Assembly (NCBI GenBank): GCA_022496205.1
Contig: WTXD01000021.1
Location: 1-64,000 of the forward strand
Source: Gloeopeniophorella convolvens
Lineage: Eukaryota; Basidiomycota; Agaricomycetes; Russulales
Length of the DNA: 64,000 nt
Direction of reading: 5' to 3'
The position numbers were made by a program, and so were the translations under genes. Position 1 is the stretch's first letter, and every line of letters begins with the position of its first letter. A model generated the notes under the pieces. It was not told the origin of the DNA, made no database searches, and was given only the letters and a program-made list of their open reading frames with translations. This document shows, in pieces, positions 22,095 to 32,904 of the stretch.

Positions 22095-24579
22095 ATGAGC
22101 CAGGTCGGTGCTCCCGTTGGTCAAGAAACCGCTCTTGTGCCCTCACTCGACCGCGACTCGTCGTGGCACCCCATCCTCCACGCGTCGAACCAAGTTGTAC
22201 TCTACAACCCTACCTCGCACGCACTTATCATTCATAATTCCTCTCAAACTGCTACCTCACCCCCTGCGGTCCCCCGCCTATGTCCCTATTGCTCTCAGCC
22301 GCTACCAGGCAACCACCACGAACAAGGTGATGAAGTTCACGTGCAGGATGAGGATGCTGCGTACGCGAACCTAGAACGTTTCGAGGATGTATTGGAGGCT
22401 CGCGCAGCCGACTACTTCCAGCTACTCGAGGTCGCGCATGAGACTGCTAGCCGTCCCCCGTCCCCGCCTCTACCCTCCGCCCAGTCCCTGCCGTCATCCC
22501 GTACATCTAGTCGAACACCGTCACCCATAGGCGGCTCCAGCGAGAGCGCCTTTCGTCCCGAATCCATGGCAGAAGGATACTTCAAAGCCTTCTTCCAGGA
22601 AGAGGCGCGCTTAGGTATGGGGGCTAACGGGAGCGTATTTCTATGTCAGGTACGGCCTCCTATCCTCTCCTTCTGACCCTCGTAGGCTCATTTGTCTACA
22701 ACAGCATGTGTTGAATGGCAACCCTCTCGGTAAGTCTATGTGCAACGATCGTGGACTTCAGCTCACGGATCGTTGCATGAAGGTCGCTTCGCAGTCAAGA
22801 AGATTGCTGTTGGCCAATCTGCGTCGTACCTGCTGAAGATATTGCGCGAGGTGCATCTACTGGAGACGCTGAGGCATCCCAACATCATCACATACCACCA
22901 CGCATGGCTCGAAACGGCGCAGTTCTCTAGCTTCGGGCCCAGGATACCCACTTTGCAGTGCGCGTTCCAATCGTTGACGGTTGTGCAATCGTCTTGACAG
23001 CCCTTGGCAGCGTCTTGATGCAATGGGCCGAGGGCGGCTCTCTCGATGATTACATTGATGCGCGTCTCGGCCGCCCGACTCACCCCCCGCAACCCGACTC
23101 TCAGCATCCTGATGACCACGATGACGAAAGTACCCCAGATATACATTCGCGCTCTGCCCGGATCCGCGCATTCCGTGCTATGCAGCGTGCTGCACCTGAA
23201 GAAAAGTCTGCGCTCCGCACGAAGCTTGGCAACAACGGACAAGCATGGACGGCCGTACATCTACTTAGCGCCGAAGAGGTTTTGGGTATATTCGGCGGGG
23301 TTGCGGCGGGGCTCGGGTTTTTGGTAAGTTATACCTGTCAGCTTCCCAGCCACCTTCGGAGCCGCTGACATTGTTGGTTTTCAGCATGACAAAAGCATTT
23401 TGCATCTTGATCTAAAGCCAGGAAATGTGCTTCTAACCTGGGACGAAGGCACTCTCATGTACGTGAGCTGCTTCGCGGTCGTCAACGAAGCTGATGTGCC
23501 CACAGCCCCCGCGCCATGCTTTCTGACTTTGGAACCTCTCGCGACATGCTGCAGACGCCGCGCGCACGAACCGGGAATACGGGGACGTCAGTGGCGTTGC
23601 ACCTCTTTGCCACTGCTCTCAGCTGACGCCCCCTTCTAGGCTCGAATACAGCTCTCCAGAGTCGATTCCCATCCCTCCACACAATTTGCTCCCGCCCACG
23701 GATTCGAAGTCAGACATGTGGTCCCTCGGCATGATCTTGCACAAGCTCCTCTTCTTCCGTCTTCCCTACCGCTGGGCTGCCTACGGAGACCGCCTCGGTC
23801 TCGATGGTTCGAGCAACACAGCCCACCAGGAAGATGACAGGGGAAACAACGACATGGACCGGCTCGAACGCGAGGTGTCGGCATACCCTGGATTCAAAAG
23901 CAGCGCGCGCCTTGAGACGCTCTTCGCATCGCGTCGGTTACCGCGCTCATACCTCGTGTTACTTGAGAGCCTCCTGAACGTCTCGCCGCCCGTACGACCG
24001 TCGTGCGAGAAGGTGCTCGCGGCGCTGCATCTCGGCAAGGTGTGTCCTCTTCCCCGTGCACAGCAAGGCGTCGTCTGAACCCTTCCTCCTCAGTTCGACC
24101 CCGTGCTGTCGAAATCAATCGTGTCGGACGTGCTCGCATCGAGACCAGGGCGCGCTCCGGACGACTCGGCCTCCAAGTCGTCCCTGATCCCAGCTCCGCG
24201 TAGATCTGCGTCGTCTTCGCATCCCTCCCCTCCTTCGGTGCCGCAGCTCGCGCCACCCACTACGTCTGGTGCGGGCCATTCATCACCTCCGACTGGTCCA
24301 CCGGGTGAGAAGAAACGGCTGCCGGCGCCCTCGCAGCCGCGCTGGCTGGATTGGATCCCTATAGACCAGCTATCGCGGGTGTTCAAATCGAGTGCTTTCG
24401 CGTTTAAGGTTGCGTCGCTCTGTTTCGACGGCAAGCCTCTGCCGTCGTGGTTGCTGACAATGCTCGTTGGACTTGCTATTCGCGACTCCTTGTCAGACAG
24501 CATATTCATGGGCGTGTGGTCGGGTGTGGTACACGTCGTTGTGCTCAAAGGCTACGTGTGGTGGGTTTGCGCAAAATGA
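22095..24579 (+). CDS. IKS1: IKS1-like serine/threonine protein kinase
   Basis: Eight exons (22095-22649, 22705-22729, 22783-22957, 23011-23323, 23385-23458, 23506-23586, 23640-24039, 24094-24579) give 702 residues in frame. Kinase motifs are complete: Gly loop LGMGANGSVFL (about 173), RFAVKKI with Lys199, REVHLLETLRHPNIITYHHAW, HLDLKPGN with Asp365 and Asn370, SDFGTS with Asp388, and EYSSPES. An N-terminal CPYCSQPLP motif and a C-terminal hydrophobic segment (LLTMLVGLAIRD ... VWSGVVHVVVLKGYVWW) match fungal IKS1-type kinases, whose cellular role is poorly known. An acidic and basic insert of about 80 residues sits between WAEGGSLDDYI and the HLD loop. Exon 2 is only 25 bases. The 3' end converges on the DUF4139 gene, with 143 bases between stops. 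Confidence 0.85.
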
Positions 24580-24722
24580 CAATCTTAATTATTCTGGATA
24601 CGAACCCGGATACGCATCGCTCTGCTCTGGATCATCGGCCATATGCACTGTAACACCCTATCACACGTTCTGTCACGTTTTGTCTTCCGTATTCGCGCGG
24701 CGGAATTAGAAACCTTTTATAA

Positions 24723-26790
24723 CTACTCGTGTTCAGCCCATATGAACGAGGCCGGCGCTTTGACGTCCCACTCAGCCTCCATCGTGACCTCCTCTCCTGC
24801 GCCAACTTCGAGCGCCCACTCGAACAAGCCATCTTTCTTCCCGCCTTTCCCTTCCACCAGCTCGCTCCAGCGCACTGTCTTCTTCTTGCCGTCCACGTCG
24901 ACCTCCAGGTCCTTCCCCTGCTCCAAGTCCGCAAGTCCTGCCGGCCGGCGCAGGACGACGCTGACGCGCTTCTCGTCGTCCGGGGTCGGCACGCAGTCCC
25001 GCAGCACGAACGCGCGCAGCGCGAACGGGTGCCGGTTCGCCACGGTCGTGCGGCTGGCGCACGCCGTTGTCGCCCACTGTTTGCCGAACGGGCTCGGGAG
25101 CGTCCGGGCGGCGCGCGCCGCCGTGCGCGCGTAGCGCACCTGCGCGGCGGGGTCGACGCCGAGCGCGCAGCGGAACGCCTCGCTGGGCGCGACGTCCTCC
25201 AGCATGGTCTCGGACACGAACGAGTCGTCGACGAATGCGCGCACGGGACCCGGGAGGAAGCGGTAGTCACTCGTGTTTGTCACGCGCGCCTCGAGGTACG
25301 CCGCGGGTTGGGCCTTGGGCACCGCGACGTGCGCGATCGTCGCGTCGAACGGCAGCACCGCGACGGAGACCTTGTGCGGGACGCCGTCGCTTGGGATGCC
25401 GGACGCGCCTTCGACGTGGTACGTCGCGGCGAGCGAGCTCTCACGCACGACGGATGTCGGCTCCGCGAATGGTACCGCCTCCTCCGGGACGACCCCGACA
25501 TCGAACTCGTCGCTGTGGGGAATGGGTGATGGTACACGCACTATCTGTGGCTGCCCTGGTGGCGGCACGACGGCTTGCTCGGTATGGCTGTAGCTCAACG
25601 AATAGAAGGGCATTGATGACGCTGCGCTAGACCGATCCCCACCCGCCCCAAGTGGATCGCCAAAGACCTTGGGTGACGCGGCTGCACCAGGCTGAGGAGC
25701 GGCGGCGCGAGATTTGTCACTGAAAGGAGGCTGTGGTTCACTGTATTGCTACCCGAACGCCCCGTACGCGGCTCCGTGTTGCAGAGCTGGCTTTGGTCCC
25801 CTGAGTTGTCCAAGTCGATCAGGCCTCGGCCCTGAGCTGTGACGCGAGAAACCAGGATAGGGCGCTGGTATAGGATGGCCGATCTTCGTCGGGGTGAGGG
25901 TAGGTATACTCCGATTCATTAGGTTCGTGTCGCCAGTGCTGAGCGTGAGGGCGACGTCCGTCCAGTCTTCACCCGTGCTCTGTGTGATGCGTGCACGGTA
26001 GTTAAGAGAAACGGACGGGACCGGAATCCCTGCGTCGGTCGTGGCGTGGAGTTCGTACGCTGGGGACCACGTCGCATTACGAACAACTACGCACCATTAG
26101 CGGTCAGAGATGCAGGAAACGCTTTAGTACTCACTATAGGTCAACTTCAGCTCAACGGTGGTAACTTGTTTGGCCAGAATCACGACGACGACTTCGCCAT
26201 CCGCCTCGCCTTGCTTGTTCACCTCTGCGGAAGCCAGAACGTCGATCTGGCGCGACAACTGAAGGACCTCCTCTTTCAAAGCTGCCCGAGTCGATGATAT
26301 CTCGCGCGATTTTGCCAGGAGCCTTTCAAAATGGGCATCCGCTTTCCTAGGAGACACAGCATCTCCGATCAGGGACCTCGAATACTGCTCCATGATGTTG
26401 GAGATGGCATCCAGGGAATTAAGATCCTTCGTGAGGACATCCTTCTTTGCATTCAGCTTGCGAACGACTTCGACCGGGCTCTCGGGGTCCACTTCTTCTA
26501 TTCCACGGCCAACGGAGCAGACGAGGTCGAACAACTGAGCATCCCCAAGACCGGTGACGCGAGTAGACTCCGTCTCAATTGAACTTGGCAGTCTGCGTAT
26601 CTGCACCTTGCTCTGATCGGGCTGTGGAACGCACTCTCTGTCAACGACGGCGGCCGGAAATCCAGAGGCTCAATACTATTACCTGGAGCGAGATGTTGAA
26701 GATGCGGACAATTTCCGCTTTGCCAGACTTGAACACAGTCACCGACTTGATGGGGTGCTCGTCAGCACGGAGGGTGATCACGGACACCAT
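24723..26790 (-). CDS. DUF4140/DUF4139 protein, paralogue 1 (in-frame TAG)
   Basis: Exons 26790-26683 (108 nt), 26621-26135 (487 nt) and 26086-24723 (1364 nt) are in frame for 653 codons. The N-terminal DUF4140 part has the start MVSVITLRADEHPIKSVTVF, then GDAQLFDLVCSVGRG and a coiled-coil-like middle; the C-terminal DUF4139 part has NATWSPAYELHATT, ARITQSTGEDWTDVALTLST, and later SSLAATYHVEG, VTNTSDYRFLPGPVRAFVDD and SVVLRRPAGLADLEQGK. DUF4139 ('mucoidy inhibitor A' family) proteins have no settled function. One in-frame TAG lies at 25749-25751, in the poorly conserved Pro/Gly linker between the two halves of the C-terminal part. It may be removed by an unrecognised intron, or the gene may be broken. 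Paralogues lie at 30406-32519 and 32905-34776. Confidence 0.75.
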
Positions 26791-27418
26791 GGCGCGCGAG
26801 GTCGTTGCGACAGTAATAGGCAAAGGCTGAGGCAAGGAGCTTCATGGTTCCGGGTACCTTTAAGACAAAGGCGGCTGTGCATGCATGTAACTGTGGGAGC
26901 CAACCGAGAGTAAGTTAGCGCGCTGCCAACAATGGGCGGCCCGCGCATGCCTGGTGGCTAGACTATTGAGCGACTCTGGACTTCGGTTCCGCCCACAGGG
27001 AGCCTGTGCGGCCGGAGCAAACATCATAGTTCCGTGTAGAACAACTGGCAGGTTGCTGGACGGAGCAACTGTCTTCCGTTACTAAAGTCTGCTTTCTAGT
27101 TGCTGGTGTAGGGAGCAGTGCATCCTCGCTGGTACTGCGTCTGGCATCCACCGTTCGGAGTTGGTCGGACCTGTCAGTCGAGATCGAGATCGTTCAATGA
27201 CATGTTGGCATTCCGTTTCTATCATATGTACGATCGTGTGACTGCGCCATCTGAGGCAAGCAGGGCTATGGAAGGTACGTAGGGTCTTTTGTACGTGCTA
27301 CATGGAGTCCCGTAGGTCGAAGCGCACACCAGTGGATCCGAAGAAAAAGAAATGGGGTCTCTTGAACATGCTCTCTAGTTCTTGCGGGGTGTCGGCTATA
27401 AGTCTATGTATTCTATGC
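26791..27418. other. Intergenic, nothing recognised
   Basis: No coding or structured signal was seen between the first DUF4139 paralogue and the third DUF6533 copy. Confidence 0.5.
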
Positions 27419-29306
27419 CTAGCGGTCGCAAGGCGTTAGCGAGTTGGCTAACAGCTGATGGCGTGAAGGCGACCACCGACCGAAAGCGTCTTCCTGGCTG
27501 CGCCGCCGCCGGTCGTCGCGGACATTGTCCCAACCTGCCAGCTCGGGGCTTGCGAGCATGATCATTTTCCTTCTGCGTTCTTTACAGGTCTTGGCATGTT
27601 GTGCGCGCGTGTGGAGCACGACGCGTGAGATGAGCGTCGTGGATAGCCTGGGATGACGGTTCGCACATAGGATTCCGCGCAGAAAAGTATGCAGACGAAC
27701 ACGTTTGTCATGGTCGTTACAGACTCCTTCAGTAATGGCTGAGCGCAGGGTCACAATGGTTAGCACCATGGTGCACTACCGTGGCTGTAATGAGCCACGC
27801 ACGGGCGCTAACTGCAGCAAGACAGGAACAATGAACCTCTGTATAGGCACCGATGCAGCCAGAGGACTGACCAACAGTGTGAGGATGTTCGCTAAATTCA
27901 CTAGGAACAAGGCACTATTACTTTTGAGTAAGCCCATAATATGTAAGGCACGCAAGAGAGCACCTACGCAAAGTACAAAGTCCCTAGGGGTCCCGTTAGG
28001 TATCTCCTTGTTGATCAAGGAATATGTCGAACTGACCATTGCGTACAATCACCTGGAGAAACGCCATTTCCCGGATAGACGCGCCAGGGCCTGCGTCTCT
28101 GCGCGACTGAATCGCCCGGAAGACTGTCAAGAAGAAGACAGTGGTGTCCAGCACCAACGCGCCGCTCCATGCGAGTGCTACGCCTGCAGCAACAATCAGC
28201 CTTAGTCCACACAAACACACTGCCCGTGTGCAACTTACGACGAGCTCTGACGCACGGAGCATGTAAATGGCACAGGTCCAAAATGACACATGGCACGCAC
28301 CCTTGCCGGGAAAGCAGATCGTTGCACCCCGGAAAGGTCGGAGATACCACCTGAACCTCCGGTAAGCCCTTTCCAACTATCATCAGGACCTACAGAACTC
28401 GAGTAAGCTGACACTGGGCCCGACGCAGACGTAGACGCCAAAGCAGAAGCACAAACGAAGCCACCCAAGACGCTGATGGAGCCGATCGAGCATAAGAGTA
28501 CGAGGACGATGCGCCTTCCAGATACCGGTCTTCTGAAATCGATGATATGACGCATCCTCTCGCTCCAGGGCTTCTTCGCCAGGCCTACGGTCGCGTGGTG
28601 CCCCTCGTCATACAAGGAGTACGTGCGCACGACGCACAGGACTGGGAATACGTGAGCCAGCACACAACGTCAAATGACCTTAGTATGCACATACCCCCAA
28701 CCAGAATTTGGAGGATGAGCTCGAAGACCTGATGGTAGCCGTATAGCCAGTGGCAACTGATGATACGGATTTGTTTGGCATTAGGCATACTTTGAAAAGG
28801 GAGACGTCTTACTACTGATAAAATCAGGTCAGTTGGCCGTCAGAGCGCAGAAAGAGAACTCACTGCAAGGCCTCCCATCACAAGGTATGACTTCATAACC
28901 GGGATATACCCAATGACCGAGATGTAACGATTCACGAGACAAAGGCAGGATATCCAGTCCAGCCGCAGCCGCGGGAGCCGTCGAACTCGCCTATGATGTG
29001 GGCCAGGTAGAGGCTGTGTAGAAACACCACGGTCGAACTCGTTTCTTCTCCAGAGCCAGAAGTATTCCACCTCGTCGGATAGGCTGATCAGATAGTCGTA
29101 ATATAGAATGACTATCCCAAGTCCTCGGGGTTAACACCAAGCGCAGAACAGAAAGAAAGCAAAACGGACCAACAGGAACCAGAGAGAGGATGAAGCCGAC
29201 AAGTCTAATGGCAAAAGTCAGCATCGCGCCGAGGGTAACGATGGCCGTGGCCTCATGCTCACAGGCCAACGCCCGTGTCAGAGACGGTATTGTCTACCGC
29301 GATCAT
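27419..29306 (-). CDS. DUF6533 membrane protein, copy C (inverted)
   Basis: Read on the minus strand, the same exons as in copies A and B appear. ATG at 29306 (MIAVDNTVSD) comes first, then VILYYDYLI...DEVEYFW about 29115-29060 and NRYISVIGYIPVMKSYLVM near 28900. YHQVFELILQILVGG lies near 28730 and LCVVRTYSLYDEGHH near 28640. WSGALVLDTTVFFLTVFRAIQ lies near 28160-28100, LFLVNLANILTLLVS near 27910-27870 and LISRVVLHTRAQHAKTCKER near 27630-27580. The hydrophilic tail ends at 27419 and matches copy A in length. Similarity to A and B extends upstream of the ATG (CCACTAACCTCCACCATTCG) but not to the MOB fragment. It sits between two DUF4139 paralogues on the same strand. Function is unknown; a multi-pass membrane protein is expected. 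Confidence 0.7.
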
Positions 29307-30405
29307 GGCGAGGGTAACGGTGAGCGAATGGTGGAGGTTAGTGGGGTTCAAGCTCACTCGAATATAACGCAAGACCGACCGCGGTCATTGCGCGGGCATG
29401 CGTTACGAGCTCAACATCAACATACAACAGCGATACTGTATCACAGGCCGCGTCAGGATACATGCACACTATCCGGTCACCCCGGCTTGACCTCGACCGA
29501 CATCGTCTTGAAGGCACAGGTACGACACCTACAATCATTCATGATGAGCCGACGTGGCATACTCCAATACGCAACACTATCCCGGGAAACACGATGGCTT
29601 CGCACATGCCTGGGGGAGCGAGAGGGAGGAAGGAAACGTGGGCTGAGAAAAGGACACAGACGAAGAGGAATCAAAGGATTAGGTCAGTGGCTTATGACCA
29701 CTGGCTGCGAGCCGATACGCAATGGGGGAATCTGCGGCGCGATGTGCGCGGGCGCGGCAGTCCATGACGGCGGGCGCGGGCGACGCGAGAGTACAGAAGT
29801 CTCGCAACACCTTGCCCTTTTGTCACAAAAGTATCAGAGACTTGCTCGAAAAAGTAGAACTGAAAGATACAAGGGGGATGGGACACAAGCAGACAGTGAG
29901 GAAAGGGCTGTATTTGCGACAGTGCGAGTGCCCGCGAAACGACAAGTTGCGCGCGACGACACGAGGCCGAAAGTGGATGACAGCTGCCAAACATCGTCAC
30001 ATTGCGTGACTGCCCGATGAAATCTATACGATAGCGGAACTCCCTGCCACGCCACCCCGAATCCTCCCAGTCTCTATAGTCTCTATACACGGTACATGCT
30101 TGCCATCGTCAGCTCGTGTAGAGACTCAGTCACCAGTCTATCAGTGGCTACCGTACGCCGAGACTTCCGCCCACGTACGTTATAGCTGCTTATTACCATA
30201 TCCCCAGGCACATCTACGTTTTCATTACGGCACAATCAGAGCACACGGTGATTGTACACATGAACTATCGCCGATCGGTGGCAGCGTTGCAGTGCACTGA
30301 TGCATCACATGCATCATCAGTCATGCTCTCTTGATGCTCTCGGTCTCAAATTTGTGCACTCGGTGTTGGACGTCCGGTGCCATATACTCCAGTACACTAA
30401 CTGAT
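29307..30405. other. Intergenic; upstream remnant of the DUF6533 unit
   Basis: The first about 90 bases resemble the sequence upstream of the other DUF6533 copies. The rest holds no recognised gene; a long plus-strand frame here is rejected below. Confidence 0.45.
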
Positions 30406-31261
30406 TTATACACCTTCAACCCACCTAAGCGAGGCGGGTGCCTTGACATCCCACTCAGTCTCGACCGTAACCTCTTCTCCTGCGCCAACTTCGAACGTCC
30501 ATTCGAATAAGCCTTCCTTCCTTCCGCCTTTCCCGTCGGCTACCTTGCCCCAGCGCACAGTCGTCTTCTTGTCCTTTGGGTTCGTTGCCTGTGTACTCTT
30601 CTCTTTGCCTTGCTCCAACTCTGCGAGCCCGGCAGGATGACGAAGGATGACGCTGACGCGGTCCTTGTCGTCCGAGGTCGGCACGCCGTCCCGCAGCACG
30701 AACGGACGCAACGGAAACGAGTGCTTGTTCGTCACAGTCGTGCGGCTGACGTATGTGGTCGTTGCCCATTGCTCGCTGAATGTGGCCGCTGGCTCTGAGG
30801 CACGCTTCGCGGTGCGCGAGTAGCGGATTTGCGCGGCGGGGTCCGAGCCAAGGGTGCAACTGAATATATCACCTGGCACGATGTCCTCTGCGATGGTTGT
30901 CTTGGACACAAATGAGTCATCGAGGAACGCGTTGACGGGTCCCGAGAGGAGGCGGTAGTCGCTCGCGTTCTTGACGCTCGCATGCAGGTACGCGACGGGC
31001 TGCGCCTTCGGCACGGAGACGTACGCGATCTTGGCTTCGAATGGTAGCACGGCGACGGACACCTTGTGTGGGACGCCGTCACTCGGGATGCTCGAGACAC
31101 CCTCAACGTGATAAGTCAGTGCGAGCGGACTCTCATGCACCACGGACGTCGATTCCGTGATAGCCGTCGCCTCACCCCCCGTTGCACCCTCATACAGGTC
31201 CTGCCAGTCACCAGAAGCCTCATAAGCTTGGGCCATAGCTGGCTGGGCGACTGTCACCGAT

Positions 31262-31294
<33 letters not shown>

Positions 31295-32519
31295 GAGGCG
31301 ACAGAGACAGAGACAGAGTTACCAAAGAGACTGAAGGCCGGTGGGACGGCCGATGGTGCTCCAAACGCTGGGCCTCCTGATCCTCCGAACAAACCACCAA
31401 CTGATCCTCCGAACAGACCGCCGGCGACGCTGGGTTGTCCGAATGCGCTTGAAGCGGTGTTCGTTGGAGCAGATCCCCGCAAGAATCCAGTAGGGTGCGC
31501 GGAAGATGATTGCGCTGCGCTGTTTTGCCCAAAGAGCGATACAGGCGGGTTTGACAGATTTGTGGGCCGCGGCCCGAACAGACCCGGAGGCGGCGGTCGA
31601 ATTTTTGTGGGGCGGAGGGTGGGGATAGTCCGACTGGACAAGTTTGTATCAGCGGTGCTGAGGGTAAGCGCTACATCCGTCCAATCTTCGCCGGTGCTCT
31701 GGGTGATGCGTGAACGGTAGTGGAGAGAGACTGATGATACAGGAACCCCTGCATCCGTGGTAGCATGAAGCTCATACGCCGGGGACCACGTCGCATCGTG
31801 AACGACTTGAGACGGTCACAGGGTCACTTGAGGTGGACAAAGCATCAGATTGAGTACGCACGGTATGTAAGTTTCAGTTCGACGTTGGTGGGTTGCTTGG
31901 TCATGATGACGACAGTGACTTCGCCGTCGGCCTTGCCTCGCCTTTTCACCTCCGTAGACGATAGAAAGTTGATTTGACGTGATAACTGGAGGATCTCCTC
32001 TTCCAAGTCGGAACGGACAGACACGATCCCATCAGCACGTGTAAGGAGTTTCTCGAAGTGTGCATCTGCCTGTTTGGGATCCACAAAGTCCCCAATGAGA
32101 GATTTCGAATAGCCTTCCATGATGTTGGAGATGGAATCGAGGGCATTCAACTTCTTGATGAGAACGCTCTTCTTCACATGCAATTTGCGAATAGCCTCGG
32201 AGGTGCTTTGGGGGTCGATTTCTTCGGCGCCACGGCCGATAGAGCAGACGACATCAAACAACTGAGCGTCCCCAAGGCCAGAAACACGGACAGACTCTGT
32301 GTCAATGGAGCCTGGGAGCCTAGAAATCTGCACCTTGCTTTGACCCGGCTGGAATGCGTTCGTACAGGATATCAGTGACCGAGACCAGCGATACAAGTAC
32401 TATGTTGAGACCTCGAGTGAAATGTTGAAAAGGCGAGCGATCTCCGCCTTGCCCGACTTGAAGACATTCACCGACCTGATTGCATGTTCATCGGCACGGA
32501 GGGTAATGGCAGAGGTCAT
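30406..32519 (-). CDS. DUF4140/DUF4139 protein, paralogue 2, intact, with FG/poly-Q linker
   Basis: Exons 32519-32412 (108 nt), 32348-31862 (487 nt) and 31805-30406 (1400 nt) give 664 residues with no interruption. Exon lengths 1 and 2 are identical to paralogue 1. Residues 1-198 carry DUF4140 (MTSAITLRADEHAIRSVNVF, GDAQLFDVVCSIGRG, then a coiled-coil-like stretch); DUF4139 starts with DATWSPAYELHATT and resumes after the linker with LALTYHVEGVSSIPSDGVPH through to SVILRHPAGLAELEQGK. The linker, about residues 264-385, has seven FG dipeptides (GLFG, SLFG, AFG types) and ten glutamines at 370-379, a composition like nucleoporin FG repeats. The family's biochemical role is not established. This is the only clearly intact member of the three. 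Confidence 0.8.
31264..31293 (-). repeat. CAG/CAA repeat encoding ten glutamines
   Basis: The ten codons are eight CAG and two CAA on the coding strand, inside the FG-rich linker of DUF4139 paralogue 2. Interruption by CAA suggests a moderately stable tract. Confidence 0.9.
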
Positions 32520-32904
32520 GATGGAGCAGAGCCAGGTGAAGAATTAGATCTTTAGACGCCATTATCGACTTTTGTATTTCCTGACTGGGGCTGTGAGCGG
32601 CGCAAGGACGCATATATTCGCACTGGTGGCAGTGATGGGACCCCGGAGCTGGCGTCCCGGCAATTGCCGTGACTCGCTGGAGGCAGCTGGAGACCAGGCC
32701 CAAGCTCAAGCGCTCAAGCCCAGGCTGGCACCTGCACCACTCGGCTGCCATTCGAACGACTGGAACCGAATTCCAGCGAGAATTCAACGTACCATGGGGC
32801 GGAGACGCTGCACAGTGCACGCGAGGGTAGAGTTACGCGCAAAAAAGATTTGTCTCAACGACCTGGATGATGTATAACAGCCTGAGGCTCCTCTCTTTCT
32901 ATGC
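32520..32904. other. Spacer between DUF4139 paralogues 2 and 3
   Basis: These 385 bases would hold the promoter of paralogue 2 and the terminator of paralogue 3. No motif was recognised. Confidence 0.4.

Noticed and set aside
24632..25630. Long Arg-rich frames in both orientations over DUF4139 paralogue 1
   Set aside because: They are in other frames of the conserved DUF4139 coding sequence; no independent motifs.
29190..30020. A 276-codon plus-strand frame overlapping the 5' end of DUF6533 copy C
   Set aside because: Its start is antisense to the copy C exon and its composition (Arg/Gly/Thr mix without motifs) is that of a chance frame in GC-rich DNA.
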